The position numbers and the translations under genes are program-made. A DNA stretch of 64,000 bases from Ruminococcus bicirculans (ex Wegman et al. 2014) (GTDB taxonomy: Bacteria > Bacillota > Clostridia > Oscillospirales > Ruminococcaceae): assembly GCF_000723465.1 (NCBI RefSeq), contig NZ_HF545616.1:1550001-1614000 (forward strand). The letters are read 5' to 3'. Shown one piece after another: positions 55,461 to 63,093 of this stretch. The notes below the pieces were generated by a model. That model searched no databases. It saw only the letters and a list, made by a program, of their open reading frames with translations, and was not told where the DNA came from. Position 1 is the stretch's first letter. Every line of letters begins with the position of its first letter.

Positions 55461-56141
55461 TCACATACAAAACCTATGGCTTCCAATAACCGTCACCGTA
55501 GGCTTAGCGTGCATATAAGCGTTTGAAGTCTTAGCAGGATTGTAGTAGTAAACGCAGCCGTTGGTAGGATCCCAGCCGTTCAAAGCGTCACGGGCAGCAT
55601 TGTAAGCTGAAGCGGCAACAGGCTCGTTGAACTGTCCGTCCACCACCGCCGTAAAAGCGCCGTTTTGGTAAATTACCCCCGAAAGCGTGTCAGGGAAAGA
55701 CGGGTGTTCAATACGGTTGAGTATCACCGCACCCACAGCCACCTGTCCCACATAAGGCTCGCCCCTGGCCTCGGCAGAGATTATCCTCGCCAAAAGATTG
55801 ATATTCTGCTCCGTAGCCGACGGCACAGAGCCGATAGAAATGCCCAACGCACGCAGCGTCTGCGGACCTGCCGTCCCCGTCTGACTTATCCCCTGCTGTT
55901 TCTGAAATTTTATCACAGCGGCTTTGGTCTTTTCACCGTAGTATCCCGTCACAGAATCATTGAACAAACCACGTTCTTTAAGGCGTTCCTGAATAGCCCG
56001 CACCTCACTGCCGCTAGACCCAAGCTGAGAGAGCGCACTGTCCGAACCGCCCCAAAAGGCATTCACCGCCGCCAGCGAAACTCCCACCGCCAGCACCGTC
56101 ACCACAGCTTTTTTTGCAAGCAGATTTCTCATTGTTCTCAT
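55461..56141 (-). CDS. SleB-type cell wall hydrolase with peptidoglycan-binding domain
   Basis: 226 residues from ATG 56141 behind AGGAGG. Signal/anchor helix (KKAVVTVLAVGVSLAAVNAF), PG_binding_1 domain at about 45-100 (LGSSGSEVRAIQERLKERGL, YYGEKTKAAVIKFQKQQGIS), then a Hydrolase_2 (SleB-like) domain with LLARIISAEARGEPYVGQVA and AVILNRI. The catalytic Glu is likely in SAEARGE. In spore formers this enzyme degrades cortex; whether this organism sporulates is unknown. Confidence 0.88.
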   Translation of the reverse strand: MRTMRNLLAKKAVVTVLAVGVSLAAVNAFWGGSDSALSQLGSSGSEVRAIQERLKERGLFNDSVTGYYGEKTKAAVIKFQKQQGISQTGTAGPQTLRALGISIGSVPSATEQNINLLARIISAEARGEPYVGQVAVGAVILNRIEHPSFPDTLSGVIYQNGAFTAVVDGQFNEPVAASAYNAARDALNGWDPTNGCVYYYNPAKTSNAYMHAKPTVTVIGSHRFCM

Positions 56142-56551
56142 AAGATCACCTCCTGAAAATCTGCATTTATTTTTTACAGCATTTACAGATTTATTCACGC
56201 CATGTCAATATGCACAAATTCAGCAGTACAAATTCATGCAAACAAATGATTTATATTTTAATTTGGCAACATTTCTGCAATTGTTGCATTTTTTATGCAA
56301 CAAAAAGGGTACTTTTCGTGTATAAGTAGAAAGCGTTTTGATACTTGCGGGCACGTACAAGCCCTGCGACTTAGTGAATACGATGAGAGATTCTGGAACA
56401 GGCTGTAGAGTACTTGTGTCAAAGCGTGGGTGTGCGTTGTGGATTTTGTGTATACGCAACCAAGGGCTTAATACCAAATGTCACACCCCGAACGCAACTT
56501 GAAAATCGAATAAAAAACGACTGAAACACGACCCCCACGGCAACAAATCTG

Positions 56552-56574
56552 TAGGGGCGAACATCGTTCGCCCG
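56552..56574. repeat. REP-like repeat, family A, copy 1
   Basis: TAGGGGCGAACATCGTTCGC followed by CCG. GGGCGAAC pairs with GTTCGCCC over a three-base loop. Confidence 0.88.
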
Positions 56575-56640
56575 TCGAAGAAACAAGTCCACGATTACAA
56601 CCATTGTAGGACAGAACAAAAAACTATCCTATCACGCTTG

Positions 56641-56667
56641 TAGGGGACGGCGCCCTCGACGTCCCGC
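56641..56667. repeat. REP-like repeat, family B, copy 2
   Basis: Same as 51784-51810 except one base in the loop. Starts TAGGGGACGG, the same first five bases as family A. Confidence 0.85.
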
Positions 56668-56846
56668 TCGGAGGTGTAATGCTGTGATTGTTGTATCTTT
56701 GATGCCAAATTATTTTCGAGGTACATTATTGTGATATTCCCCGATAATTCAATGGGCAAGAAATATCGGGCTGTCGCATTTCTGTGAGCTTGCGAACAGA
56801 AATTTCGCCAAGCCCCTACAATGCTGAAATTATGCAAATTCTGAAC

Positions 56847-56872
56847 ACGGGCGAACGCTGTTCGCCCCTACA
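56847..56872. repeat. REP-like repeat, family A, copy 2 (inverted)
   Basis: GGGCGAACGCTGTTCGCCCC followed by TACA; reverse complement of family A with loop AGC. Confidence 0.88.
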
Positions 56873-57031
56873 GATATTCAGGCAAGTTTCTACCTCCGCA
56901 AAATCGCTCCGCTCTTTGCGGACTTTACGTTGTGCAGGAGGATAGTAAAGCGGTGCAGATTTTATACTCACATATCACTTTCATCTAATATCTAACTTCT
57001 ATATGCTATTTTTCATTAAATCTGCACCTTG

Positions 57032-57134
57032 TCGGCTTACGCCGAATGAGGCTCTGCCTCAAACTCCGACAGGGCTTTGCCCTGTACCCACAAGGGGTTT
57101 CACCCCTTGACCCTGACCAGGGACGTGTCCCTGG
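57032..57134. repeat. Chain of five small hairpins
   Basis: In order: TCGGCTTACGCCGA (57032), GAGGCTCTGCCTC (57048), CAGGGCTTTGCCCTG (57070), AAGGGGTTTCACCCCTT (57092), CCAGGGACGTGTCCCTGG (57117). Each is a perfect short stem with a 3-4 base loop. Confidence 0.9.
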
Positions 57135-57300
57135 ACCTTTTGCTCGCTTCGCTCGGTGCTTTATTTTTACTTTATGCTTGCAATTTACTTTGATCTGCTA
57201 TGCTCATTCCTCACTCCTCACTCCTCACTAAAAATCCGCCCCCACATCTTGCAATTTACCTCAAAATGTGCTATCATTATCTCTATAGGGGGTCTTATCC

Positions 57301-57819
57301 ATGAAAAAACTCTTTTCCGTAATTTTTATGAACTTTTTCGGCTTCGACATGATAATTTTCTTGGTTGCAGTTGCGACCGCCCTCGTCTTTTATTTCACTA
57401 AAAAATCAGCTGATGTTCTCTATAACAAGCTTCATCTTAACATCTTCGTTCCCGACTCAGGTGCTTCCCGCCGTCAGGCTGACAGCGATATTTCCGGCAT
57501 TCGTGAAACAGATATCGTTTCTATGCGCAACCGCACAGGAAGCCTTTATTCTCTGTTCGTAAATCTCACAGGGATTTTCCCTCTCTTGGGTATCCTCGGC
57601 ACTGTTATCTCCCTCCTCGGTATGGTGGGCGATATGACAAACGTTCAGGATAATTTCTATGGCGCTTTGACCTCCACTTTTTGGGGACTTGTTTTTGCTA
57701 TAATCTTCAAATTTCTTGACGGCATAATCTCTGCAAAAATAGAGGATAACGAGAAAAATGTTCAGCTCTATCTTGAAAGAAACAACGCTGAACATTCCCA
57801 AAGCGGTGAACAGCCATGA
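57301..57819 (+). CDS. MotA/TolQ/ExbB-family proton channel protein
   Basis: 172 residues. Three helices: FFGFDMIIFLVAVATALVFY, then after a cytosolic loop FVNLTGIFPLLGILGTVISL and TFWGLVFAIIFKFLDGIISA. The GIFPLLGILGTVIS motif is the ExbB/MotA pore signature. Shorter than most ExbB proteins. Overlaps the next gene by 4 bases. Confidence 0.85.
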   Translation: MKKLFSVIFMNFFGFDMIIFLVAVATALVFYFTKKSADVLYNKLHLNIFVPDSGASRRQADSDISGIRETDIVSMRNRTGSLYSLFVNLTGIFPLLGILGTVISLLGMVGDMTNVQDNFYGALTSTFWGLVFAIIFKFLDGIISAKIEDNEKNVQLYLERNNAEHSQSGEQP

Positions 57820-58412
57820 ATGGTTTCAGGAAAAATAAGGGCATAGTCCTTGAGCTAACTTCCCTGCTAGATGTTATCATGATAATGCTTTTCTGGGTCA
57901 TGACCGATGTTTCCGCATCTGCCGACAGTCAGAAAGAGGACGCTAAAGCTCAGGTGCAGGCTGTCACTCAACAGCTTGAGGAGCAGAAGCAAAAGTCCGC
58001 TGACGAATTAGAAAAGCTCCGTGAGGATATGCAAAAGCAGATAGATGAAGCCTATAAAAAGGCTGAGAGCATTAACAGCAATGCCGCAAAAAATCAGCAG
58101 GCGCTTGACGGCTACACTCAGGGTATGCTCATATCACTTGATATGCGAAATGAAAACGGCTCTGACAAGCTGTATATTTCCCGTAATGATGAGGATATTA
58201 TGACCGTGACCCCTGATGAAGATATCTCAGGCAGGCTCATATCTCTTTTTGAAGGACTCGGTGCGGCAGACGGTGAAGTAATGCTTGCGGCAGTGGTCTA
58301 TGACGGTGACGCAGTGCTTTATCGTAACATGAGAATAGTGGAAAACGCTGTGCAGGCTGTGTCAGACAAATACGAAAATGTTTACTTTACATACATAAAC
58401 ACTTCCAAATAG
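57816..58412 (+). CDS. ExbD/TolR-like protein with coiled coil
   Basis: 198 residues. Single N-terminal helix LTSLLDVIMIMLFWVMTDVS with the conserved membrane Asp (position about 19) that carries protons in ExbD, TolR and ZorB. Then a coiled coil (about 40-95, QVQAVTQQLEEQKQKSADEL) and a periplasmic-type domain (ISLDMRNENGSDKLYISRND). Coupled to the ExbB-like gene. Confidence 0.78.
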   Translation: MNGFRKNKGIVLELTSLLDVIMIMLFWVMTDVSASADSQKEDAKAQVQAVTQQLEEQKQKSADELEKLREDMQKQIDEAYKKAESINSNAAKNQQALDGYTQGMLISLDMRNENGSDKLYISRNDEDIMTVTPDEDISGRLISLFEGLGAADGEVMLAAVVYDGDAVLYRNMRIVENAVQAVSDKYENVYFTYINTSK

Positions 58413-58426
58413 AAAGGACAATAAAA

Positions 58427-58948
58427 ATGAGTATTCAGAACGATGTTGAAAAGCTCTACCGCAGTGACCTTGAAAAACAAAGACAAAAGCAGAAAAAGAA
58501 AAAAAAGAAAAAGCTTCTTAGTGTCATGTTGATCGTCATTATCATTGCGGCGCTTATTCTTATAATGCAGTATCTTGGACTTGGACTAGGCGGTGGAAAA
58601 GGCGAAGGCTCAGGGGACGGCAAGGACGTAAGTGCCTCCTCCAATGAAGCTTCCGTTACTACCACAACAACAGCAGTGCCAAAGGAATTTTATGACATCA
58701 AGGTTTCAGGAAGCACTTATATAATCGATGAGCGTGTGGTAAATCTTAAAAGTCTTGTTTCCACAGTGAAGCTTATGAGCGACAATGTTATCGTAAGGAT
58801 AACAGACGACAACGCAACAAAGAACGCTATGGATGACTTGAAAAAGGCTCTTACCGACGACGGCAGAGAGTTCACAGAAACAGTTCTTGACAATTCAGCT
58901 TTGGATAACAGCGTGGCTAATGACGTCACATCAGAAACCGTAAGATAA
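58427..58948 (+). CDS. Single-pass protein with ExbD-like outer domain
   Basis: 173 residues. Basic N-terminus with Lys-rich run, helix LLSVMLIVIIIAALILIMQY, Gly/Ser/Thr linker, then a beta/alpha domain with SGSTYIIDERVVNLKSLVST and VIVRITDDNATKNAMDDLKK, which resembles the ExbD/TolR outer domain. The helix has no Asp, so it cannot be the proton-carrying subunit. Third gene of the ExbB/ExbD-like operon. Confidence 0.68.
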   Translation: MSIQNDVEKLYRSDLEKQRQKQKKKKKKKLLSVMLIVIIIAALILIMQYLGLGLGGGKGEGSGDGKDVSASSNEASVTTTTTAVPKEFYDIKVSGSTYIIDERVVNLKSLVSTVKLMSDNVIVRITDDNATKNAMDDLKKALTDDGREFTETVLDNSALDNSVANDVTSETVR

Positions 58949-58953
58949 AATCG

Positions 58954-58976
58954 TAGGGGCGAACAGCGTTCGCCCG
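58954..58976. repeat. REP-like repeat, family A, copy 3
   Basis: TAGGGGCGAACAGCGTTCGC followed by CCG, six bases after the operon's last stop codon. Confidence 0.88.
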
Positions 58977-59053
58977 TTGTTCAGTGCGTTTAACAAAACA
59001 GACGGACAGGGTTCGCCTGTTTTCTCAATAGACAGATAATATAATAAAAATGG

Positions 59054-59076
59054 GGACGGTCAAGCCGTCCTCTTTT
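59054..59076 (+). terminator. Terminator of the ExbB/ExbD-like operon
   Basis: GGACGG tcaa GCCGTCC followed by TCTTTT. Confidence 0.75.
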
Positions 59077-59095
59077 CAGAAACAGAGGTAATATC

Positions 59096-59944
59096 ATGCT
59101 TGGACTTACTTTAGAGGGCGGAGCCAGCAGAACGGTCTATTCCTGCGGAATAATGGACGCTCTGCTGGAGGATAAAATAATAGCCGATTATGTTATAGGT
59201 GTTTCGGCAGGAGCAGCTTTCGGCGTTTCTTATTGCTCAGGGCAGATAAGAAGAAATCTCCGCCTTGCAACTGAGTTTATGGGAACAAAGAAATACATGG
59301 GAGCAAGACATCTTATCGACCCGAAAAACCGATGCTACTATAACCTTGATTATGCCTACAATGTTGTGCCTAATGTTGAGCTTCCCTTTGATTATGAAGC
59401 CTACAGAAACTTCAAGGGCAGATTTTGTGCAGTTGTTACAAACGTAAAAAACGGCAAGGCTGAGTACATGGACGTGCCAAAAGATGACACCCACTGGAAT
59501 TTGCTTAGAGCAACCTGTGCGCTTCCTCTGCTTTTCCCTGAGATAGAGATAAACGGAGAAAAATATATGGACGGCGGTATATCAGATTCAATACCATATA
59601 TGCAGGCAATAAAAGCAGGCTGTGACAAAAATATCGTTGTGCTGACCCGACCAAAGGGCTATGTTAAGACCCAAGAGCCTGCCACAAAGCTTGCCATGAA
59701 ATATTATCACAAGCACCCTGAGTTTGCCGAAGCCCTTGCCACAAGAGCCGAGAGATACAACAAATGTATCGCAGAGCTTATGGAGCTTAAAGCGGAGGGG
59801 AAAGTCTTTGTTTTCACACCAAAGACCACCTTCGGAGTAGGCAGGACTGAGGGCGACCCTGTAAAGCTGAGAAGGCTCTACGATTACGGCTACAACCACG
59901 CAAAATGGGCAATGGACGATCTGAAAAAATATCTTTGCAAGTAG
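59096..59944 (+). CDS. Patatin-like phospholipase family protein
   Basis: 282 residues, soluble. GGASRTVYSCG oxyanion loop at the start, nucleophile elbow GVSAGA near residue 36 (GxSxG), and DGGISDS near residue 159 (catalytic Asp). It resembles bacterial YjjU/RssA-type patatins. Metallophosphoesterase and dipeptidase genes follow 15 and 2 bases apart, one operon. Confidence 0.9.
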   Translation: MLGLTLEGGASRTVYSCGIMDALLEDKIIADYVIGVSAGAAFGVSYCSGQIRRNLRLATEFMGTKKYMGARHLIDPKNRCYYNLDYAYNVVPNVELPFDYEAYRNFKGRFCAVVTNVKNGKAEYMDVPKDDTHWNLLRATCALPLLFPEIEINGEKYMDGGISDSIPYMQAIKAGCDKNIVVLTRPKGYVKTQEPATKLAMKYYHKHPEFAEALATRAERYNKCIAELMELKAEGKVFVFTPKTTFGVGRTEGDPVKLRRLYDYGYNHAKWAMDDLKKYLCK

Positions 59945-59959
59945 GAATGAGGTAATAAA

Positions 59960-60817
59960 ATGTCATACAAGCTGCCGCTTTTTGCTGCCGCCGCATTTCT
60001 GGGCGGTTATATGCTTATTTCAAACAGACAGCTAAGGGTGAACGAATATGAGCTGAAAGTATCAAAGCTTCCTGAGAATTTTGTTGGCAAAAAGATACTT
60101 CTTCTTGCAGACCTGCACAAAAAACGCTATGGGGACAATTTCAACAATCTTGTAAATTCCTGTATTGCCGCCGAGCCTGACTTTATTTTCTTTGCAGGTG
60201 ATCTTTACAGCCGTGACGAAACGGACATGATACCGAAGCTTGCCCTTATGAAAAGGCTAAAACATATTGCACCGACCTATTATATTTTCGGTAACCATGA
60301 AACTGACAACATGGACAATGCCGAAGCCCTTGCTTTGAAACTCACCGAATGTGGAGTACACATTCTGAGAAACAACATGGAGCAGATAAAAATAGGCGAG
60401 GATCACATCAATATATACGGCACTCAGCTTCCCCAAAGATTTTACCGCAACGAAGATTTTTCACATCACGACCTGCCGCAGATTACAAAGGACGAGCTTA
60501 CAAAACTTTTAGGAGAGCCTGACAGGAGCGAATGTAACTTTTTGCTTTCGCACACGCCGCTGGCGTTCCGTGCTTATGCGGACTGGGGAGCAGATGTGAC
60601 GTTTTCGGGTCACTGTCACGGGGGAGTTATAAGATTGCCTTTTATTGGCGGAATACTTTCTCCTGAGCGGAAATTCTTTCCACGATACACAAAGGGCATT
60701 TACGAACTTAACGCTGAACAGGGCTTGGCAAAGCTTGCTGTTACGGCGGGGCTTGGTAAATTCAGGCTGAATAATCCCTCGGAAATAATGATTTGCACAC
60801 TTGAAAGGCAGGAATAA
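59960..60817 (+). CDS. Metallophosphoesterase (YkuE-like)
   Basis: 285 residues with an N-terminal hydrophobic segment (LPLFAAAAFLGGYMLI). Metal-binding motifs in order: LADLHKKRYG (DxH), FFAGDLYSRD (GD), FGNHETD (GNH), LSHTPLAF (H) and FSGHCHGG (GHxH). Substrate unknown; possibly a UDP-sugar or phospholipid diphosphate. Confidence 0.9.
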   Translation: MSYKLPLFAAAAFLGGYMLISNRQLRVNEYELKVSKLPENFVGKKILLLADLHKKRYGDNFNNLVNSCIAAEPDFIFFAGDLYSRDETDMIPKLALMKRLKHIAPTYYIFGNHETDNMDNAEALALKLTECGVHILRNNMEQIKIGEDHINIYGTQLPQRFYRNEDFSHHDLPQITKDELTKLLGEPDRSECNFLLSHTPLAFRAYADWGADVTFSGHCHGGVIRLPFIGGILSPERKFFPRYTKGIYELNAEQGLAKLAVTAGLGKFRLNNPSEIMICTLERQE

Positions 60818-60819
60818 AT

Positions 60820-62109
60820 ATGTATCAGAAACAATTTGCAGAATATTTTGACAAGCACATGGAGGAGATACTTCGTGACCTTGACGAGATTATTTCTATC
60901 GAGAGCATTGGTGACATAAACGCCCCTGTTAAGCCATTTGGCGAGGGTTCTCGCAAGGCTCTTAACTGGGGAAAGGCTTATCTTGAAAAGCTCGGCATGA
61001 CAACAAAGGACTTTGACGGCTATGCTGTTCACTGTGATTTTTACCAAAATGGGGAATGTAAGCTTGCTGTGCTTTCACATCTTGACACTGTTCCCGCAGG
61101 CGAGGGCTGGAGCTATCCCCCTTTCAAGCTGACTAAAGCTGACGGAAAGCTTTTCGGCAGAGGAACAATTGACGACAAAGGTCCGAGCGTTGCGGTGCTG
61201 TGGGCTGTAAAGGCTATCAAAGAGCTTAACATTCCTATAAAAAAGAACTTCCGTGTTATTTTCGGTGGCAATGAAGAGGGCGGCTGTGAGGACATGGAAT
61301 ATTATGAAAGCAAACAGCCTTTCCCTGAAATGGTGTTCACCCCCGACGGCTCTTTTCCTGTGCTCAACTGCGAAAAAGGCATGGTGCATCTTACATTCTC
61401 TGCTGAATTTTCAGATGATAAGATAGCTGAGATAAATGGTGGAAGCGTTATAAATGCTATCCCGGACAAGTGCATTGTGAAGTTTGCTGACGACAGTGAG
61501 AAGGTCATCAGAGGAAAATCGTCACACGGGTCAAGACCTGAAAACGGCGACAATGCGGTGACGAAATTTGTGGCAGAATACAAAAATAAAAATGCTCTCC
61601 TTGGTGGGTTGGCTGAGCTTTTCCCACACGGAGAATGCAACGGAAAGTCCTGCGGTCTTGGTTTTTCAGACGATGTATCAGGCGAGATGACCTGTGCGCT
61701 GACTATCCTTAAAACTGAGGGTGGCAGGCTTCATGGCGGTATCGACATACGCTTCCCTATTGACAAGACGCTTGCTGAGATAAGCGGTATCATAACTTCG
61801 GCACTTGAAAGCAAGGGCTTCAAGGTGGACGAGCTTGACGGCATGGAGCCGCATTATGTGGACGAAAACAGTGAGTTCGTTCAGACATTGTTAAGGGTAT
61901 ACGAAAAGGTCAAGGGCGAAAAGGGAAAATGTATCGCAGAGGGCGGAATAACCTACGTTCACAACACAAAGGGCGGTGTTGCGTTCGGTGCGGAATTTCC
62001 TGAGGAAAACAACAATATGCACGGAGCTGACGAGCATATTTCCATGGAAACTTTCAAAATAAATCTGAATATGTACGCAAACGCTATTGCAGAGCTTTGC
62101 GGTGAATAA
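60820..62109 (+). CDS. pepV: M20-family dipeptidase (PepV/Sapep-like)
   Basis: 429 residues. Zinc-binding VLSHLDTVPAGEGW (HxD), GRGTIDDKGP with bridging Asp, the EE pair in GGNEEGGC, PDGSFPV and the final His in MHGADEH. Lid domain with GVHG-free RGKSSHGSRPENGDN. Cuts dipeptides in the cytosol. Only 2 bases after the phosphoesterase gene. Confidence 0.88.
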   Translation: MYQKQFAEYFDKHMEEILRDLDEIISIESIGDINAPVKPFGEGSRKALNWGKAYLEKLGMTTKDFDGYAVHCDFYQNGECKLAVLSHLDTVPAGEGWSYPPFKLTKADGKLFGRGTIDDKGPSVAVLWAVKAIKELNIPIKKNFRVIFGGNEEGGCEDMEYYESKQPFPEMVFTPDGSFPVLNCEKGMVHLTFSAEFSDDKIAEINGGSVINAIPDKCIVKFADDSEKVIRGKSSHGSRPENGDNAVTKFVAEYKNKNALLGGLAELFPHGECNGKSCGLGFSDDVSGEMTCALTILKTEGGRLHGGIDIRFPIDKTLAEISGIITSALESKGFKVDELDGMEPHYVDENSEFVQTLLRVYEKVKGEKGKCIAEGGITYVHNTKGGVAFGAEFPEENNNMHGADEHISMETFKINLNMYANAIAELCGE

Positions 62110-62126
62110 TTGGGTGTGCATGGCTC

Positions 62127-62155
62127 TTGACAAAGTGTGATTTTAGTGGTATACT
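62127..62155 (+). promoter_or_regulatory. Promoter of the prephenate dehydrogenase gene
   Basis: TTGACA, 17-base spacer, TATACT. Confidence 0.85.
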
Positions 62156-62205
62156 TTATTACATAAAAGCTTAAAAGCGTAAAAGCAAAGGGAGCATGAC
62201 GGACA

Positions 62206-63042
62206 ATGAAGATTTGTATAGTTGGACTTGGACTTATAGGCGGTTCGCTTGCCAAGGCAATAAAAAAGAACACTCATGAGAGCTGTTTCGGTATAGATAT
62301 TGACAGGGGAACGATAGCAGGGGCGCTGGCGCAGGAGGCTATCGACGGTGAAATGACCATTGACGACCTTGCAGGCTGTGACGTTGTTATCGTGGGACTT
62401 CACCCTGAGGCTACCATAAAATTCATCACGGAGAATGCAGGTAAGTTCAAAAAGGGCGGTATCGTTCTTGACACCTGCGGTGTAAAGGGCGAGATAGTCA
62501 GAGCTGTAGAGGGCGTTTGCATTGAAAACGGCGTAAACTTTCTCGGCTGTCACCCTATGGCTGGACGTGAATTTTCTGGCTTTGCTTACTCGGTGGACAA
62601 TCTTTTTGAGAAAGCAAGCTTTATAATGACGCCTACTGACAGAACGCCTATGAGGGTGGTGCAGGATATATCAAGGCTTGCATATAACATAGGTTTTGCG
62701 AAGGTCGTTGTATCAAACGTTAAGGAGCATGACAGCGTTATTGCGTTCACTTCTCAGCTTGCTCATGTTGTATCAAGCTCCTATGTAAAAAGCCCTAGTC
62801 TTTTAAAGCAGGCAGGCTTTTCGGCAGGATCATTCAAAGACCTTACGAGAGTGGCTAAACTCAACGAGGATATGTGGACGGAGCTTTTCCTTATGAACCG
62901 TGGTCCACTGGTGGACGAGATAGAGCATATAATCGCAAGATTAACGGAGTATCGTGATGCTATTGCAAATAATGACGCTCAAAGGTTGCATGACCTGCTT
63001 AAAGAGGGTCGAGAGCTTAAGGAATTGTCTAATAATAGCTAA
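62206..63042 (+). CDS. tyrA: Prephenate dehydrogenase
   Basis: Makes 4-hydroxyphenylpyruvate from prephenate with NAD for tyrosine synthesis. 278 residues. Dinucleotide fold IVGLGLIGGSLAKAIK, DTCGVKGE, GCHPMAGREFSGF with the substrate His, and helical dimerisation region HVVSSSYVKSP. No fused chorismate mutase or ACT domain. Confidence 0.92.
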   Translation: MKICIVGLGLIGGSLAKAIKKNTHESCFGIDIDRGTIAGALAQEAIDGEMTIDDLAGCDVVIVGLHPEATIKFITENAGKFKKGGIVLDTCGVKGEIVRAVEGVCIENGVNFLGCHPMAGREFSGFAYSVDNLFEKASFIMTPTDRTPMRVVQDISRLAYNIGFAKVVVSNVKEHDSVIAFTSQLAHVVSSSYVKSPSLLKQAGFSAGSFKDLTRVAKLNEDMWTELFLMNRGPLVDEIEHIIARLTEYRDAIANNDAQRLHDLLKEGRELKELSNNS

Positions 63043-63056
63043 ATAAGAAAACAAAG

Positions 63057-63090
63057 CGGTGTCAGAGTTTCAATTCTCTGCACCGATTTT
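63057..63090. terminator. Bidirectional terminator
   Basis: CGGTGTCAGAG and CTCTGCACCG, followed by TTTTTGTTT; between tyrA and the cohesin-like gene. Confidence 0.85.
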
Positions 63091-63093
63091 TGT

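Larger units (their letters stand above)
56142..57300. other. 1.16-kb non-coding region rich in palindromic repeats
   Basis: No convincing gene. It carries three REP-like copies, a series of small hairpins (57032-57134) and short tandem CTCACTC repeats near 57210-57228. Frames across it are broken and lack ribosome sites. Confidence 0.75.

Noticed and set aside
57046-57401. Frames over the hairpin region upstream of the ExbB-like gene
   Set aside because: They run through perfect small palindromes and lack ribosome sites.
57301-58948. Zorya defence system
   Set aside because: ZorA/ZorB-like membrane proteins alone are not enough; ZorA's long coiled tail and the ZorC/ZorD or ZorE genes are absent.
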